Of a stretch of DNA of 64,000 nucleotides, positions 47,630-55,811 are shown piece after piece. Source of the DNA: Winogradskyella helgolandensis. Lineage in GTDB: Bacteria; Bacteroidota; Bacteroidia; Flavobacteriales; Flavobacteriaceae. The DNA lies in assembly GCF_013404085.1 (NCBI RefSeq), contig NZ_JABFHO010000001.1, positions 3,359,001-3,423,000 of the forward strand. Reading direction: 5' to 3'. Under the pieces are notes generated by a model. It saw nothing but the letters and a program-made list of their open reading frames with translations, was not told the origin of the DNA and did no database searches. Numbering within the stretch: position 1 is the first letter of the stretch; each line of letters opens with the position of its first letter. The position numbers and the translations under genes were made by a program.

Positions 47630-48295
47630 TTAATCTAATATTATTCCTAAAGTTCCCTCGTAATGACCAGTAATAGAAGTGCCATCTGAAGCTAAAAAAG
47701 TATAGTCTACATCGATTGTGCTATTTGATGGCACATTTGTATCAATGTTTATTGCATTTATGATCACCGTCGGTCCTATAGTTCCTACAGTATACCAAAC
47801 TCCACTTGTTTCTGGAAGGTGACCATAATTAATTCCATTTTCTGTTCCGAAAGAAGAGGAAACAACTCCGTCATAAGCTATTAAAGAATCTGCTGAGTAA
47901 TTAGGTACACCAGTACTTAAGCTAGAACCAATATACGTATTACCAGTAGAAATTAAACTCGTAGATAAACTTGCATTATCATCTACGGATATTTTTATTA
48001 AAGCCAATTTTGAAGTTGTATTAACCGAATAGGCATACGCATAACCAAGACCTACATCTCCAAAAGAATCTGTGATTCTTCCATCAGTAAACATAAAGTT
48101 GTAATGATCCGGATTACCATCTGCATTGCTGTCTAATTGATCTATAGTGACGTATGCATTTACAGATTCGTGAAATGTTGAGTTTATTGTAAATCCATCT
48201 GTTGAAGCTGCTGACGTCGCATCATCATTATTGTCGCAGTTAAAAAAAGTCAGTATTATAACCGACATCAATACGGTTTTTTTTAATGATTTCAT
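47630..48295 (-). CDS. Small lipoprotein 2 of the tandem set, unknown function
   Basis: A 221-residue lipoprotein with the signal MKSLKKTVLMSVIILTFFNC (Cys20), then DNNDDA. The mature part has beta strands such as HYNFMFTDGRITDSFGD and a C-terminal stretch IDVDYTFLASDGTSITGHYE. The latter resembles the end of the neighbouring lipoprotein 3 (EFTFQGDFLLATDNSIQG), suggesting a shared ancestor. I do not recognise a named family. Gaps of 10 bases on both sides point to an operon with the other two. Confidence 0.7.
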   Translation of the reverse strand: MKSLKKTVLMSVIILTFFNCDNNDDATSAASTDGFTINSTFHESVNAYVTIDQLDSNADGNPDHYNFMFTDGRITDSFGDVGLGYAYAYSVNTTSKLALIKISVDDNASLSTSLISTGNTYIGSSLSTGVPNYSADSLIAYDGVVSSSFGTENGINYGHLPETSGVWYTVGTIGPTVIINAINIDTNVPSNSTIDVDYTFLASDGTSITGHYEGTLGIILD

Positions 48296-48305
48296 AATTA
48301 GCTTT

Positions 48306-48746
48306 TTAAGGGGCTACATAATCAATTACAACACATAATTCTACCTCTTCACCTGAGGCTAGTACAATATCTAATCGAATCTCATCCCCTACAGCACTTC
48401 CTGCTCTTTGACAAGTCACCACACCAGAATAATTTGTATCATTGATTCTAATTTCTGGATTTGAATCTACAGCACCATTAGTAACAGCTCTTGTTACAAC
48501 GAACGTACCGCCCATATTGCTAATTTGATTCACTTCATACGCTCCAACACCTGGTCCATAATTATTTGGAAAATAATCCGTAACCAAGTCCGATGCTGGT
48601 ATTAACGTTAGGACCCCTTGTAATTCTGCGGTAAGTCCTTCATAACTACAAACACTTATGTTTGGCGCATTGTCATCATCGTTGTCACAGTTAAATAGAG
48701 TAAGTGTAATGGCTAGTAATAAAATGGTTTTTAAAATTGATTTCAT
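48306..48746 (-). CDS. Small lipoprotein 1 of the tandem set, unknown function
   Basis: A 146-residue lipoprotein with the signal MKSILKTILLLAITLTLFNC (Cys20), then DNDDDN. The mature part (126 residues) contains three further cysteines (CSYEG, TCQRAG, LCVVID). It lacks the longer beta-rich end of its two neighbours and matches no family that I know. It opens the run of three, following the MopE-like gene by a 123-base gap. Confidence 0.68.
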   Translation of the reverse strand: MKSILKTILLLAITLTLFNCDNDDDNAPNISVCSYEGLTAELQGVLTLIPASDLVTDYFPNNYGPGVGAYEVNQISNMGGTFVVTRAVTNGAVDSNPEIRINDTNYSGVVTCQRAGSAVGDEIRLDIVLASGEEVELCVVIDYVAP

Positions 48747-48869
48747 AATTCTTATATTTTTGTTTTTTATAATTCAGTTAACGCTTTGAAAACTGACGTT
48801 CGAGGTTATATCAAGTCAATCGATAAATTGTTACCCTCTAATTCTTATTATTTTTAAAATTTTATTTTT

Positions 48870-49559
48870 TTAGACGATTTCATCCACCGTACCGTCGCAA
48901 TCATCATCAATTCCATTCTCTTTATTTTCCTTAGCATAAGGATGAATAAGAGGATTAGTATCATCACAATCTAAGCTATTAAACACACCTTCTGCAGGAG
49001 ATTGTTCACTTGAGCCATAGCCATCTCCATCAGCGTCAATATATCTAATATCATCAATATCAATCTCGCCATTACAGTTATCGTCTATATCATTGCCTAC
49101 AATTTCATCTGCTAAGGGGTTAATCATATCATTAGTATCATCACAATCTGCATTATTATAAACCATACCGTTTGGAGCATCAGCTCCTAGTTCAATTTCG
49201 AAAATAGAACCTGATTCTGGATCACCAAAACCGTCATTATCTGAGTCCTTATAAAAAGTAATTCCGAATGCCCCATTACAGTTCTCATCAATAATATTAT
49301 CAGGTATTTCTATGGCATCTGGATTTATATCAGCGTTGGTATCATCACAATCGGAGTGATTATCCTTCGTATAATTTAATGGTTGATCGTGCTGAATAGT
49401 TGGACTTACGGAATTATCACCAAAACCATCTTGGTCTAAGTCAGGATACCAATGATAGGAGTAGTCTTGAGGTTCACCTGTACAGCCTGAACCAATAATA
49501 AATACAGCTACTAGTAGTAACAACGTTGGCAAAATTGTTTTTAACACATGGGTTCTCAT
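48870..49559 (-). CDS. MopE-like metal-binding lipoprotein
   Basis: A 229-residue lipoprotein whose lipobox ends at Cys26 (FIIGSGC, then TGEPQ). The mature part is made of three repeats. Each has a DxDxDGFGD or DxDxDGYGS calcium-type loop, then DCDDTN, then a block ending NCNG or DCDG (for example SDCDDTNADINPDAIE and ADCDDTNDMINPLADE). This is the putative metal-binding motif known from MopE-related proteins. The function is not established; calcium or copper binding is the likely chemistry. Its start lies four bases after the stop of the Lgt-like gene, a striking pairing because that family modifies lipoproteins. Confidence 0.82.
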   Translation of the reverse strand: MRTHVLKTILPTLLLLVAVFIIGSGCTGEPQDYSYHWYPDLDQDGFGDNSVSPTIQHDQPLNYTKDNHSDCDDTNADINPDAIEIPDNIIDENCNGAFGITFYKDSDNDGFGDPESGSIFEIELGADAPNGMVYNNADCDDTNDMINPLADEIVGNDIDDNCNGEIDIDDIRYIDADGDGYGSSEQSPAEGVFNSLDCDDTNPLIHPYAKENKENGIDDDCDGTVDEIV

Positions 49560-49563
49560 AATC

Positions 49564-50364
49564 TTAAGTATTAGTTGATCTTATATTAATTTGGTTGTGA
49601 AATTTATAATAGAAATAGCCCGCAATAGCAATAAAACAAAGCGCTATAAATTGTGCATGCGAAAGTGTATTTTCTATAATATAGCCTCTATCATCGCCTC
49701 TAAAGAGTTCTAGAACTCCTCTTCCAAAGGCATAAAGCATTAAGTAAATTAGAAATAATTGGCCTTTAAATTGTTGATGATTTTTGATTATAAAAAGAAT
49801 ACACATGATGGCCACTAACAGCGTAACTTCATATAATTGTGTAGGATGAACCGATATAGTATGTGTTGTTGGAAACACCAATCCAAAGCTGCTATCTGTT
49901 GGAGAACCAAAACAGCAACCCGCTAAAAAACAACCTAGGCGTCCTATGCTATGCACTATTGTTGTAGTAATAGCTAAAATATCTAGCATTGGTAGAATGG
50001 GGAAGTTTTGTTTTTTCAAAAACCAAATAACGTAAGGTATAATGATTACAAATGAACCATAAAACACAAAACCACCAGAGAAATTATTTAACAATAGGCT
50101 CTGATTTTTAATGTACAATAAGGGATCTTGTAGATAGAAAAACAATTTTCCTCCGATAAAACCTGCAATGAATATCATATAGAAAAAGCTATTAGGTAAA
50201 TTACTTATGCCTAATTCCCTTTTCGCACTCCATTTGGTATATAACGCGGCAATTAGAGTACCGAGTACAATTAAAGTTGCATAACTATACACCGTTACTT
50301 GCCCTATGTTAAATAGGCCAGTCATAAAATCTGACAACGAGAATTTGAATAGTTCTGGATACAT
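49564..50364 (-). CDS. Divergent prolipoprotein diacylglyceryl transferase-like protein
   Basis: Seven-helix inner-membrane protein of the Lgt family, 266 aa. The family site reads GRLGCFLAGCCFG, with Arg142 and Gly153 conserved. Cys145 and Cys150 replace the essential Asn146 and the conserved Glu151 of the E. coli enzyme. The late motif FGRGVLELFRG supplies Arg215 and Glu219, matching E. coli Arg239 and Glu243. This looks like the Cys-rich branch of the family, so true diacylglyceryl transfer is uncertain. It is the first gene of an operon whose second gene, four bases on, encodes a MopE-like lipoprotein. A normal Lgt presumably lies elsewhere. Confidence 0.8.
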   Translation of the reverse strand: MYPELFKFSLSDFMTGLFNIGQVTVYSYATLIVLGTLIAALYTKWSAKRELGISNLPNSFFYMIFIAGFIGGKLFFYLQDPLLYIKNQSLLLNNFSGGFVFYGSFVIIIPYVIWFLKKQNFPILPMLDILAITTTIVHSIGRLGCFLAGCCFGSPTDSSFGLVFPTTHTISVHPTQLYEVTLLVAIMCILFIIKNHQQFKGQLFLIYLMLYAFGRGVLELFRGDDRGYIIENTLSHAQFIALCFIAIAGYFYYKFHNQINIRSTNT

Positions 50365-50666
50365 CTATATAATTAGTGTTTCGTTAATTCCCTAGTTGTA
50401 TAACCAATAAATACAGTATTATTTCGTATAGAATTACTAATTAGCAGTATCATTATGTTAAGCAGGTTATAGACTATTTGGCACTGTATGTATTTTATAA
50501 AAAATAAAATCAATAGCTAAGGCAAATTAACCTGAAAGACATAAACGAGACCCAACCATTAGCTGTAAACGCGACTTCATTCCATTAAACATAGTGTTCA
50601 TTCAATTACCTGTTTTGTTTGTACAATAGATTGAAAGGTTTTAAGTTTGTATTCTAAATTTATGCT
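50365..50666. other. Gene-free divergent intergenic region
   Basis: About 300 bases between the divergent Lgt-like and the small membrane-anchored genes. It must hold both promoters. A TTG at 50631 with TAAATTTA at 50655 (21-base spacing) is a fair promoter for the plus-strand gene. Nothing else with coding or RNA character was seen. Confidence 0.5.
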
Positions 50667-51188
50667 ATGGATATTGACAACATTATCGAATTACTTTTTA
50701 ACATTGCTCCTGCTGCTATTGTAGGTTTAGTTGCCTACTATTTTTTTAAGCAGCATGTAGAGAATGAAAATAGCAGAAGGCGATTTTTATTGCAGAAGGA
50801 TTTGCAAAAAGAAAGTTTTCCATTACGCTTGCAAGCCTACGAACGCATGTCACTTTTCTTAGAGCGAATTGCACCTTCAAAACTTCTTACAAGAGTGAAT
50901 CCAACATCTTCTAATAAAGAGGATTACGAAAGTTTACTTATTGCAACAATAGAGCAAGAATTCGAACATAATTTATCTCAACAAATCTACGTTAGTGATC
51001 AATGTTGGTCCATAACACAAGCGGCTAAAAATGCGACTATTCAGTTGATTAGAAAAGCCACTCTACAAGAACAAACTGATACCGCAAATAAACTTCGCGA
51101 AGTCGTTTTAACCGATCTTATGGATAAACCAGCACCTAGTAATGCAGCCCTTGCTTTCATAAAACAAGAAGTTAGTGAGATGTGGTAG
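50667..51188 (+). CDS. Membrane-anchored helical protein, DUF7935-like
   Basis: A 173-residue protein with one N-terminal membrane helix (LFNIAPAAIVGLVAYYFF, about 9-26) and a long charged helical remainder (RRRFLLQKDLQKESFPLRLQ, AYERMSLFLERI). This pattern matches a conserved uncharacterised flavobacterial family; I know no function. The coding sequence ends in an 8-bp tandem repeat array beginning at the stop codon. It is alone on its strand, with the convergent BshA gene further on. Confidence 0.7.
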   Translation: MDIDNIIELLFNIAPAAIVGLVAYYFFKQHVENENSRRRFLLQKDLQKESFPLRLQAYERMSLFLERIAPSKLLTRVNPTSSNKEDYESLLIATIEQEFEHNLSQQIYVSDQCWSITQAAKNATIQLIRKATLQEQTDTANKLREVVLTDLMDKPAPSNAALAFIKQEVSEMW

Positions 51189-51297
51189 TTAGATTGTTAG
51201 ATTGTTAGATTGTTAGATTGTTAGATTGTTAGATTGTTAGATTGTTAGATTGTTAGATTGTTAGATTGTTAGATTGTTAGATTGTTAGATTGTTAGA
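51188..51297. repeat. Tandem repeat array, 8-bp unit, about 14 copies
   Basis: Uninterrupted copies of GTTAGATT (8-bp unit, about 13.75 copies). They begin at the last base of the stop codon of the small membrane-anchored protein gene and end before AGTTCTAAAAA. No copy differs from the unit. Confidence 0.95.
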
Positions 51298-51353
51298 AGT
51301 TCTAAAAAATTACGCAGAAATATTTAAAATACGGTTAACAACCCAACCTAAAA

Positions 51354-51423
51354 TACCGAATACCGAATACTGAATACTGAACACTGAACACTGAATACTG
51401 AATACTGAATACTGAATACTGAA
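51354..51423. repeat. Tandem repeat array, 7-bp unit, 10 copies
   Basis: Ten adjacent copies of YACYGAA: two TACCGAA, two TACTGAA, two CACTGAA, then four TACTGAA. It lies 56 bases after the 8-bp array and 30 bases before the stop codon of the convergent bshA gene. Confidence 0.92.
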
Positions 51424-51453
51424 GAAAATAAAAAAACTAGGTCTTAAAATAAC

Positions 51454-52590
51454 TTAGTGCACTAAAAATTCCTTAAGGGTTTCCTCATATATAGCCTCAT
51501 ACATTGGTACAATATTGTGCAGGTCAAATTTTTGAGATTGAATTTTTGCATTGGCTTTAAACTGATTTAAAGTATCAATATCTAATAGTATTTTTATAGC
51601 ATTTTCAGACATATCATTAATAGAAGCTACATCACTCAAGTATCCTGAGAAACCATCTTCATTAACTTCCGATAATCCACCTGTATTTGTTGAAATAACA
51701 GGTACTCCACTAGCCATAGCTTCTAACGCTGCCAAACCAAAACTCTCGGTTTGTGACGGTAAAAGAAACAAATCACTAAAGCATAAAATTCGATCTATTT
51801 CATTACTATTCCCAAAGAAAATGACACGATCAGTAATACCTAGTTCTTCAACTAACATTTCTGCAGCTTCCTTTTCTGGTCCTTCACCTACCATCATTAA
51901 TTTCGCTGGTAATTCCTTTTGGATATTATAAAACACTTTAATCACATCGGAAATACGTTTTACAGGTCTAAAATTACTTATATGTGTTATAATGCGTTCA
52001 TCATCCTCTGCCATCATGCCACGCTGGCAATCGGTAAAACTATGAGCGTGCTTTTCTAAATCTATAAAATTTGGTACGACATGAATTTCTCTTTTTATAT
52101 TAAATAAACGCATGGTATCGCTCTTCAAGCTTTCTGAAACAGATGTTACTGCGTTAGATTTATTGATACTAAACGTTACTGCAGGCTTATAAAAAGGATG
52201 ACTACCAACTAAGGTAATATCTGTACCATGCAAGGTGGTTACAATAGGAACAAAAATACCTTCGTCTTTTAACATTTGCTGCGCCATATACGCTGCATAA
52301 GCGTGAGGAATGGCATAATGCACGTGCAATAACTCTATACCATACAACTTTACCATATCTACCAATTTACTCGATAATGCTAACTCGTATGGTTGGTAAA
52401 GAAATAATGGATATTCTGGTACGTGTACTTCATGAAAATGAACATTATTACTCAACAATTCTAATCGTACAGGCTGACTATACGTTATAAAATGAATCTC
52501 GTGACCACGTTTTGAAAGCTCTATGCCTAATTCTGTAGCTACAACTCCACTGCCTCCAAATGTTGGGTAACAAACTATTCCTATTTTCAT
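51454..52590 (-). CDS. bshA: N-acetyl-alpha-D-glucosaminyl L-malate synthase, bacillithiol pathway
   Basis: Glycosyltransferase family 4 enzyme that joins UDP-GlcNAc and L-malate, the first step of bacillithiol synthesis. The N-terminus reads MKIGIVCYPTFGGSGVVATE, matching BshA proteins. The HVHYAIPHAYAAY acceptor region, TLHGTDITLVG and the nucleotide-binding end PSQTESFGLAALEAMASGVP are all present. Length (378 aa) is right. Only bshA of the pathway lies here; bshB and bshC must be elsewhere. The gene downstream of the GH3 fusion in transcription order is this one, with a 128-base gap. Confidence 0.94.
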   Translation of the reverse strand: MKIGIVCYPTFGGSGVVATELGIELSKRGHEIHFITYSQPVRLELLSNNVHFHEVHVPEYPLFLYQPYELALSSKLVDMVKLYGIELLHVHYAIPHAYAAYMAQQMLKDEGIFVPIVTTLHGTDITLVGSHPFYKPAVTFSINKSNAVTSVSESLKSDTMRLFNIKREIHVVPNFIDLEKHAHSFTDCQRGMMAEDDERIITHISNFRPVKRISDVIKVFYNIQKELPAKLMMVGEGPEKEAAEMLVEELGITDRVIFFGNSNEIDRILCFSDLFLLPSQTESFGLAALEAMASGVPVISTNTGGLSEVNEDGFSGYLSDVASINDMSENAIKILLDIDTLNQFKANAKIQSQKFDLHNIVPMYEAIYEETLKEFLVH

Positions 52591-52718
52591 GTTTATATTA
52601 TATCAATGATGTCTCTTTGAGCGCTGCCGTATGACATTAATATTTCGACTATACTCAACCAGACATTAAAATTTAATTAATAGTCTAAAATGGATTTAAA
52701 AACTTACAACTTTAAAAT

Positions 52719-55676
52719 TTAATCTATAATTGCCTCATAAATTAAGCGCTGAATATCAGTTCTAATATTTTCTCTTAGCAATAGATTTTTTCCCGCTTCT
52801 GGATACGTTCTATTAGCTAAAAATACATATACAATTTCTTCTTCAGGATCTGCCCAAGCATAGGTACCTGTAAAACCAGAATGTCCAAAACTCGTCATAG
52901 ATAAACACCCACAAGTTGGACCTTCTTCTCCTAATTGTGGTTTGTCAAAGCCTATGCCTCGTCTGTTATTCTTTGCACAGTAATAACAGTAATTAAACTT
53001 ATCAATAGTTTCACTTTTAAGATAGCGTTTACCTCCATAAAACCCTTTTTGAAGGTACATCTGCATTATTTTGGCAACATCATTAGCATTACTAAAAATA
53101 CCAGCATGGCCTCCAACTCCACCTTGCATAGCTGCTCCCATATCATGTACATACCCATGTACTTCTTTAAAACGATAGTAATCATCAATTTCAGTAGGTA
53201 TTATTTTTTTTAAGCTGAATTTCTTTCTTGGATTATACGTGGTGTAATTCGCACCTAAAGATTTATAAAAACGATCTTCGGTGATTTCGCTTAGTGGTTT
53301 ATCATAAAAATCTTCGAGATACCCTTTAAGAATATAATAAGGTAAATCGCTATAACGGTATCTTAAGCTTGATAATAAATCACTATCACGAATGACTTTT
53401 TGAATAGAATCTTGGTAATCATCACGCATAAAGAGTGTGTTAGTTACTTCTACTGTAAAACCCTCTGAACGTATATTTCTGTAATATCGTGGATTTGGTT
53501 TTTTAGTAACCGAATCTAGAGTGGCATAATAAAATGGAATCCATGGCTTGAGTTGCGCATAATGCGACAGCATTTTTTTTAGCGTCACATTTTTCTTATT
53601 CGTGTTTTTATACTCAGGGATTAGATTACTTAATTTATCATCTAAGGATAACGAACCTTGTTCTTCCAATTCCATAAGTACAGGAAGTGTTGCTAATATT
53701 TTTGTCAATGAAGCGACATCATATAAATCATCAAAATTCACTTTTTCTTTTTTCGCATAGGTATGATAGCCAAAATTCTTATTGTAAATCACTTTACCTT
53801 TCCGAGCTACTATTAATTGAATTCCTGGTGTCATTTTACCATCTACAGCACGATTAGCAACAGAATCTATTCGACTTAAAAGATGCGAGTCCATACCAAC
53901 ACGTTCTGGCAAACCATAACTCAAACTCAATAAAGAATTATACGCTTCACCAGTTCCGACAGGAAAAAATTGACCTGTACTAACGGGTAATTTACCTTTT
54001 GCTGCAATGGCGCCAAAGATAAGCTGAGCCGATTTTTCTTGAGCTATTTTACTGTTTTGATAACTCATTACAATCCCGTCAATATTTTCAACAGACAGTA
54101 AATCATTTAAAGCATAAGGTCTCGCAAAAACATCTAAAATAATAGTATTGGTTCTTGCAATTTCATACAACCATGCCATTTCCTTTTGTGAAAATTCAAA
54201 GCTTTTCCATGGATTGGCATTAGATTTATGATAACCAACAACAACCGTATTATAATTTTGAAGTTTTGTAATTATCTCATCGAGTTTAACGCCTTTAATC
54301 TCGTGGACTTTGGTGTACTTTTTTAGTTCATCTAAAAATGCAGAACCATCGTCATCACCTAAAGATACATAAGCAATTTTCTTAGTTTCTAAATCTCTAA
54401 GCGGTAATATCTCATTGGTGTTTTTAACTACTGTAATGGCATTTTCCATGAGTTCCTCATAGAGTAAATCGTCTTTTAACCTGTTTAGATCCTCCACTAA
54501 ATTGTAAATTCCGATTGGTGAATAATTATTTAAACCAACTTTGTATTTAGCCATCAATATTTTCTTTACTGAATGTGCTAAACGTTCTTCAGTTATAGTC
54601 CCATTATTAAATGCTTCAACAAATTTAGCAATGCCTTTTTCCGGATCTTCAGACATTAGCATCACATCATTTCCTGCTAAAAATGCCATTAAATCAATTT
54701 CGCCTCCTTGAATTAAACTTTTTACTCTTGAACCATCTACACCTTTTTCCACATAATCTGCTGCACCTTTCATGGTTAAGGCATCAGTAAAAATTAAACC
54801 ATTAAACCCTAAGCTATCTTTTAAAATATCGGTAACGATGTGTTTAGATAAAGACGATGGAAAATCGCGTCGCGATTCTAAACTCGGCACGTTTAAATGT
54901 GCTACCATAACACTCGCTAAACCTTGTTTAATGAGCTTTCTATATGGATATAGTTCAATTGAATCAATACGTTTTGCACTAAAATTGATAGTAGGTAATT
55001 TTAAATGAGAATCCTCTTCAGTATCTCCATGACCTGGAAAATGTTTTGCGTTTGCTAATGTTCCAGCACTTTGCATACCTTTCATAAAGGCCAAACCTTT
55101 TTCTGTAACATTGTCTCTATCCTCACCGAAAGAGCGGTTTCCAATGATAGGGTTTTTAGGATTGGTATTAATATCTACGGCTGGTGCAAAATTAAAATGC
55201 ACACCTAAGCGTTTACAATGCTCTCCTATTTGTCGTCCGGCTTGTTCTACCAATTCATTATCGGTAATCGCACCAAGAGTCATATTCCATGGAAACGCGT
55301 AAGTAGAATCTAATCGCATACTCAAACCCCATTCTGCATCCATACCTATTAACAATGGAATTTTAGAAGCGGCTTGTAATTCGTTATTTAATTTCGCTTG
55401 ACGAACTGGTCCTCCGTTAGAATATATTAAGCCTCCAATATGCTGATTGTTTATCAGTTTAGCAATTCCATCCTCATGTGCTTTTCCTTTATCTGAAAAG
55501 ACCTGAACCATAAATAACTGACCTATTTTTTCTTCAATAGTCATAGACGTGTACAAACTATCTACCCATTTCTGTTGTTGAATGGGATCTTTAGATAGCA
55601 ATGGATTTTTGAAAAGGTCTTGCCCAAAATTAAATTGAAAACAAGTACATATAAAAATAAGGGCAAGGTTACGCAT
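52719..55676 (-). CDS. Glycoside hydrolase family 3 fused to a beta-lactamase-like serine hydrolase
   Basis: Exported two-enzyme protein (985 aa). The signal peptide MRNLALIFICTCFQFNFGQ starts at the ATG at 55676; a TTG two codons earlier is also open. The GH3 domain (about 35-370) has the NagZ-type motif KHFPGHGDTEEDSH and the nucleophile region GLIFTDALTMKGA. The GH3 C-terminal domain follows to about 570. The beta-lactamase-like domain (about 590-975) has SLTK (SxxK), a YSD in YRYSDLPYY and HSGFTGTYAW. It suggests N-acetylglucosaminidase plus esterase or peptidase activity on peptidoglycan. It is followed by bshA in the same direction. Confidence 0.9.
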   Translation of the reverse strand: MRNLALIFICTCFQFNFGQDLFKNPLLSKDPIQQQKWVDSLYTSMTIEEKIGQLFMVQVFSDKGKAHEDGIAKLINNQHIGGLIYSNGGPVRQAKLNNELQAASKIPLLIGMDAEWGLSMRLDSTYAFPWNMTLGAITDNELVEQAGRQIGEHCKRLGVHFNFAPAVDINTNPKNPIIGNRSFGEDRDNVTEKGLAFMKGMQSAGTLANAKHFPGHGDTEEDSHLKLPTINFSAKRIDSIELYPYRKLIKQGLASVMVAHLNVPSLESRRDFPSSLSKHIVTDILKDSLGFNGLIFTDALTMKGAADYVEKGVDGSRVKSLIQGGEIDLMAFLAGNDVMLMSEDPEKGIAKFVEAFNNGTITEERLAHSVKKILMAKYKVGLNNYSPIGIYNLVEDLNRLKDDLLYEELMENAITVVKNTNEILPLRDLETKKIAYVSLGDDDGSAFLDELKKYTKVHEIKGVKLDEIITKLQNYNTVVVGYHKSNANPWKSFEFSQKEMAWLYEIARTNTIILDVFARPYALNDLLSVENIDGIVMSYQNSKIAQEKSAQLIFGAIAAKGKLPVSTGQFFPVGTGEAYNSLLSLSYGLPERVGMDSHLLSRIDSVANRAVDGKMTPGIQLIVARKGKVIYNKNFGYHTYAKKEKVNFDDLYDVASLTKILATLPVLMELEEQGSLSLDDKLSNLIPEYKNTNKKNVTLKKMLSHYAQLKPWIPFYYATLDSVTKKPNPRYYRNIRSEGFTVEVTNTLFMRDDYQDSIQKVIRDSDLLSSLRYRYSDLPYYILKGYLEDFYDKPLSEITEDRFYKSLGANYTTYNPRKKFSLKKIIPTEIDDYYRFKEVHGYVHDMGAAMQGGVGGHAGIFSNANDVAKIMQMYLQKGFYGGKRYLKSETIDKFNYCYYCAKNNRRGIGFDKPQLGEEGPTCGCLSMTSFGHSGFTGTYAWADPEEEIVYVFLANRTYPEAGKNLLLRENIRTDIQRLIYEAIID

Positions 55677-55811
55677 TAGCAATCATTTTTCGTTTATAGG
55701 TTGAACACATCATTCATAACGAATATTGTGCCAAATTAGCATATTTAGGAAGAAGTATAAAGACTTTAAGATAGATTTATAAACTATGAAATCTACTTTA
55801 CATCATTAAGT

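Noticed and set aside
51188-51423. Possible CRISPR array
   Set aside because: Units are 7-8 bp with no spacers between copies, and no cas genes lie nearby; these are plain tandem repeats.
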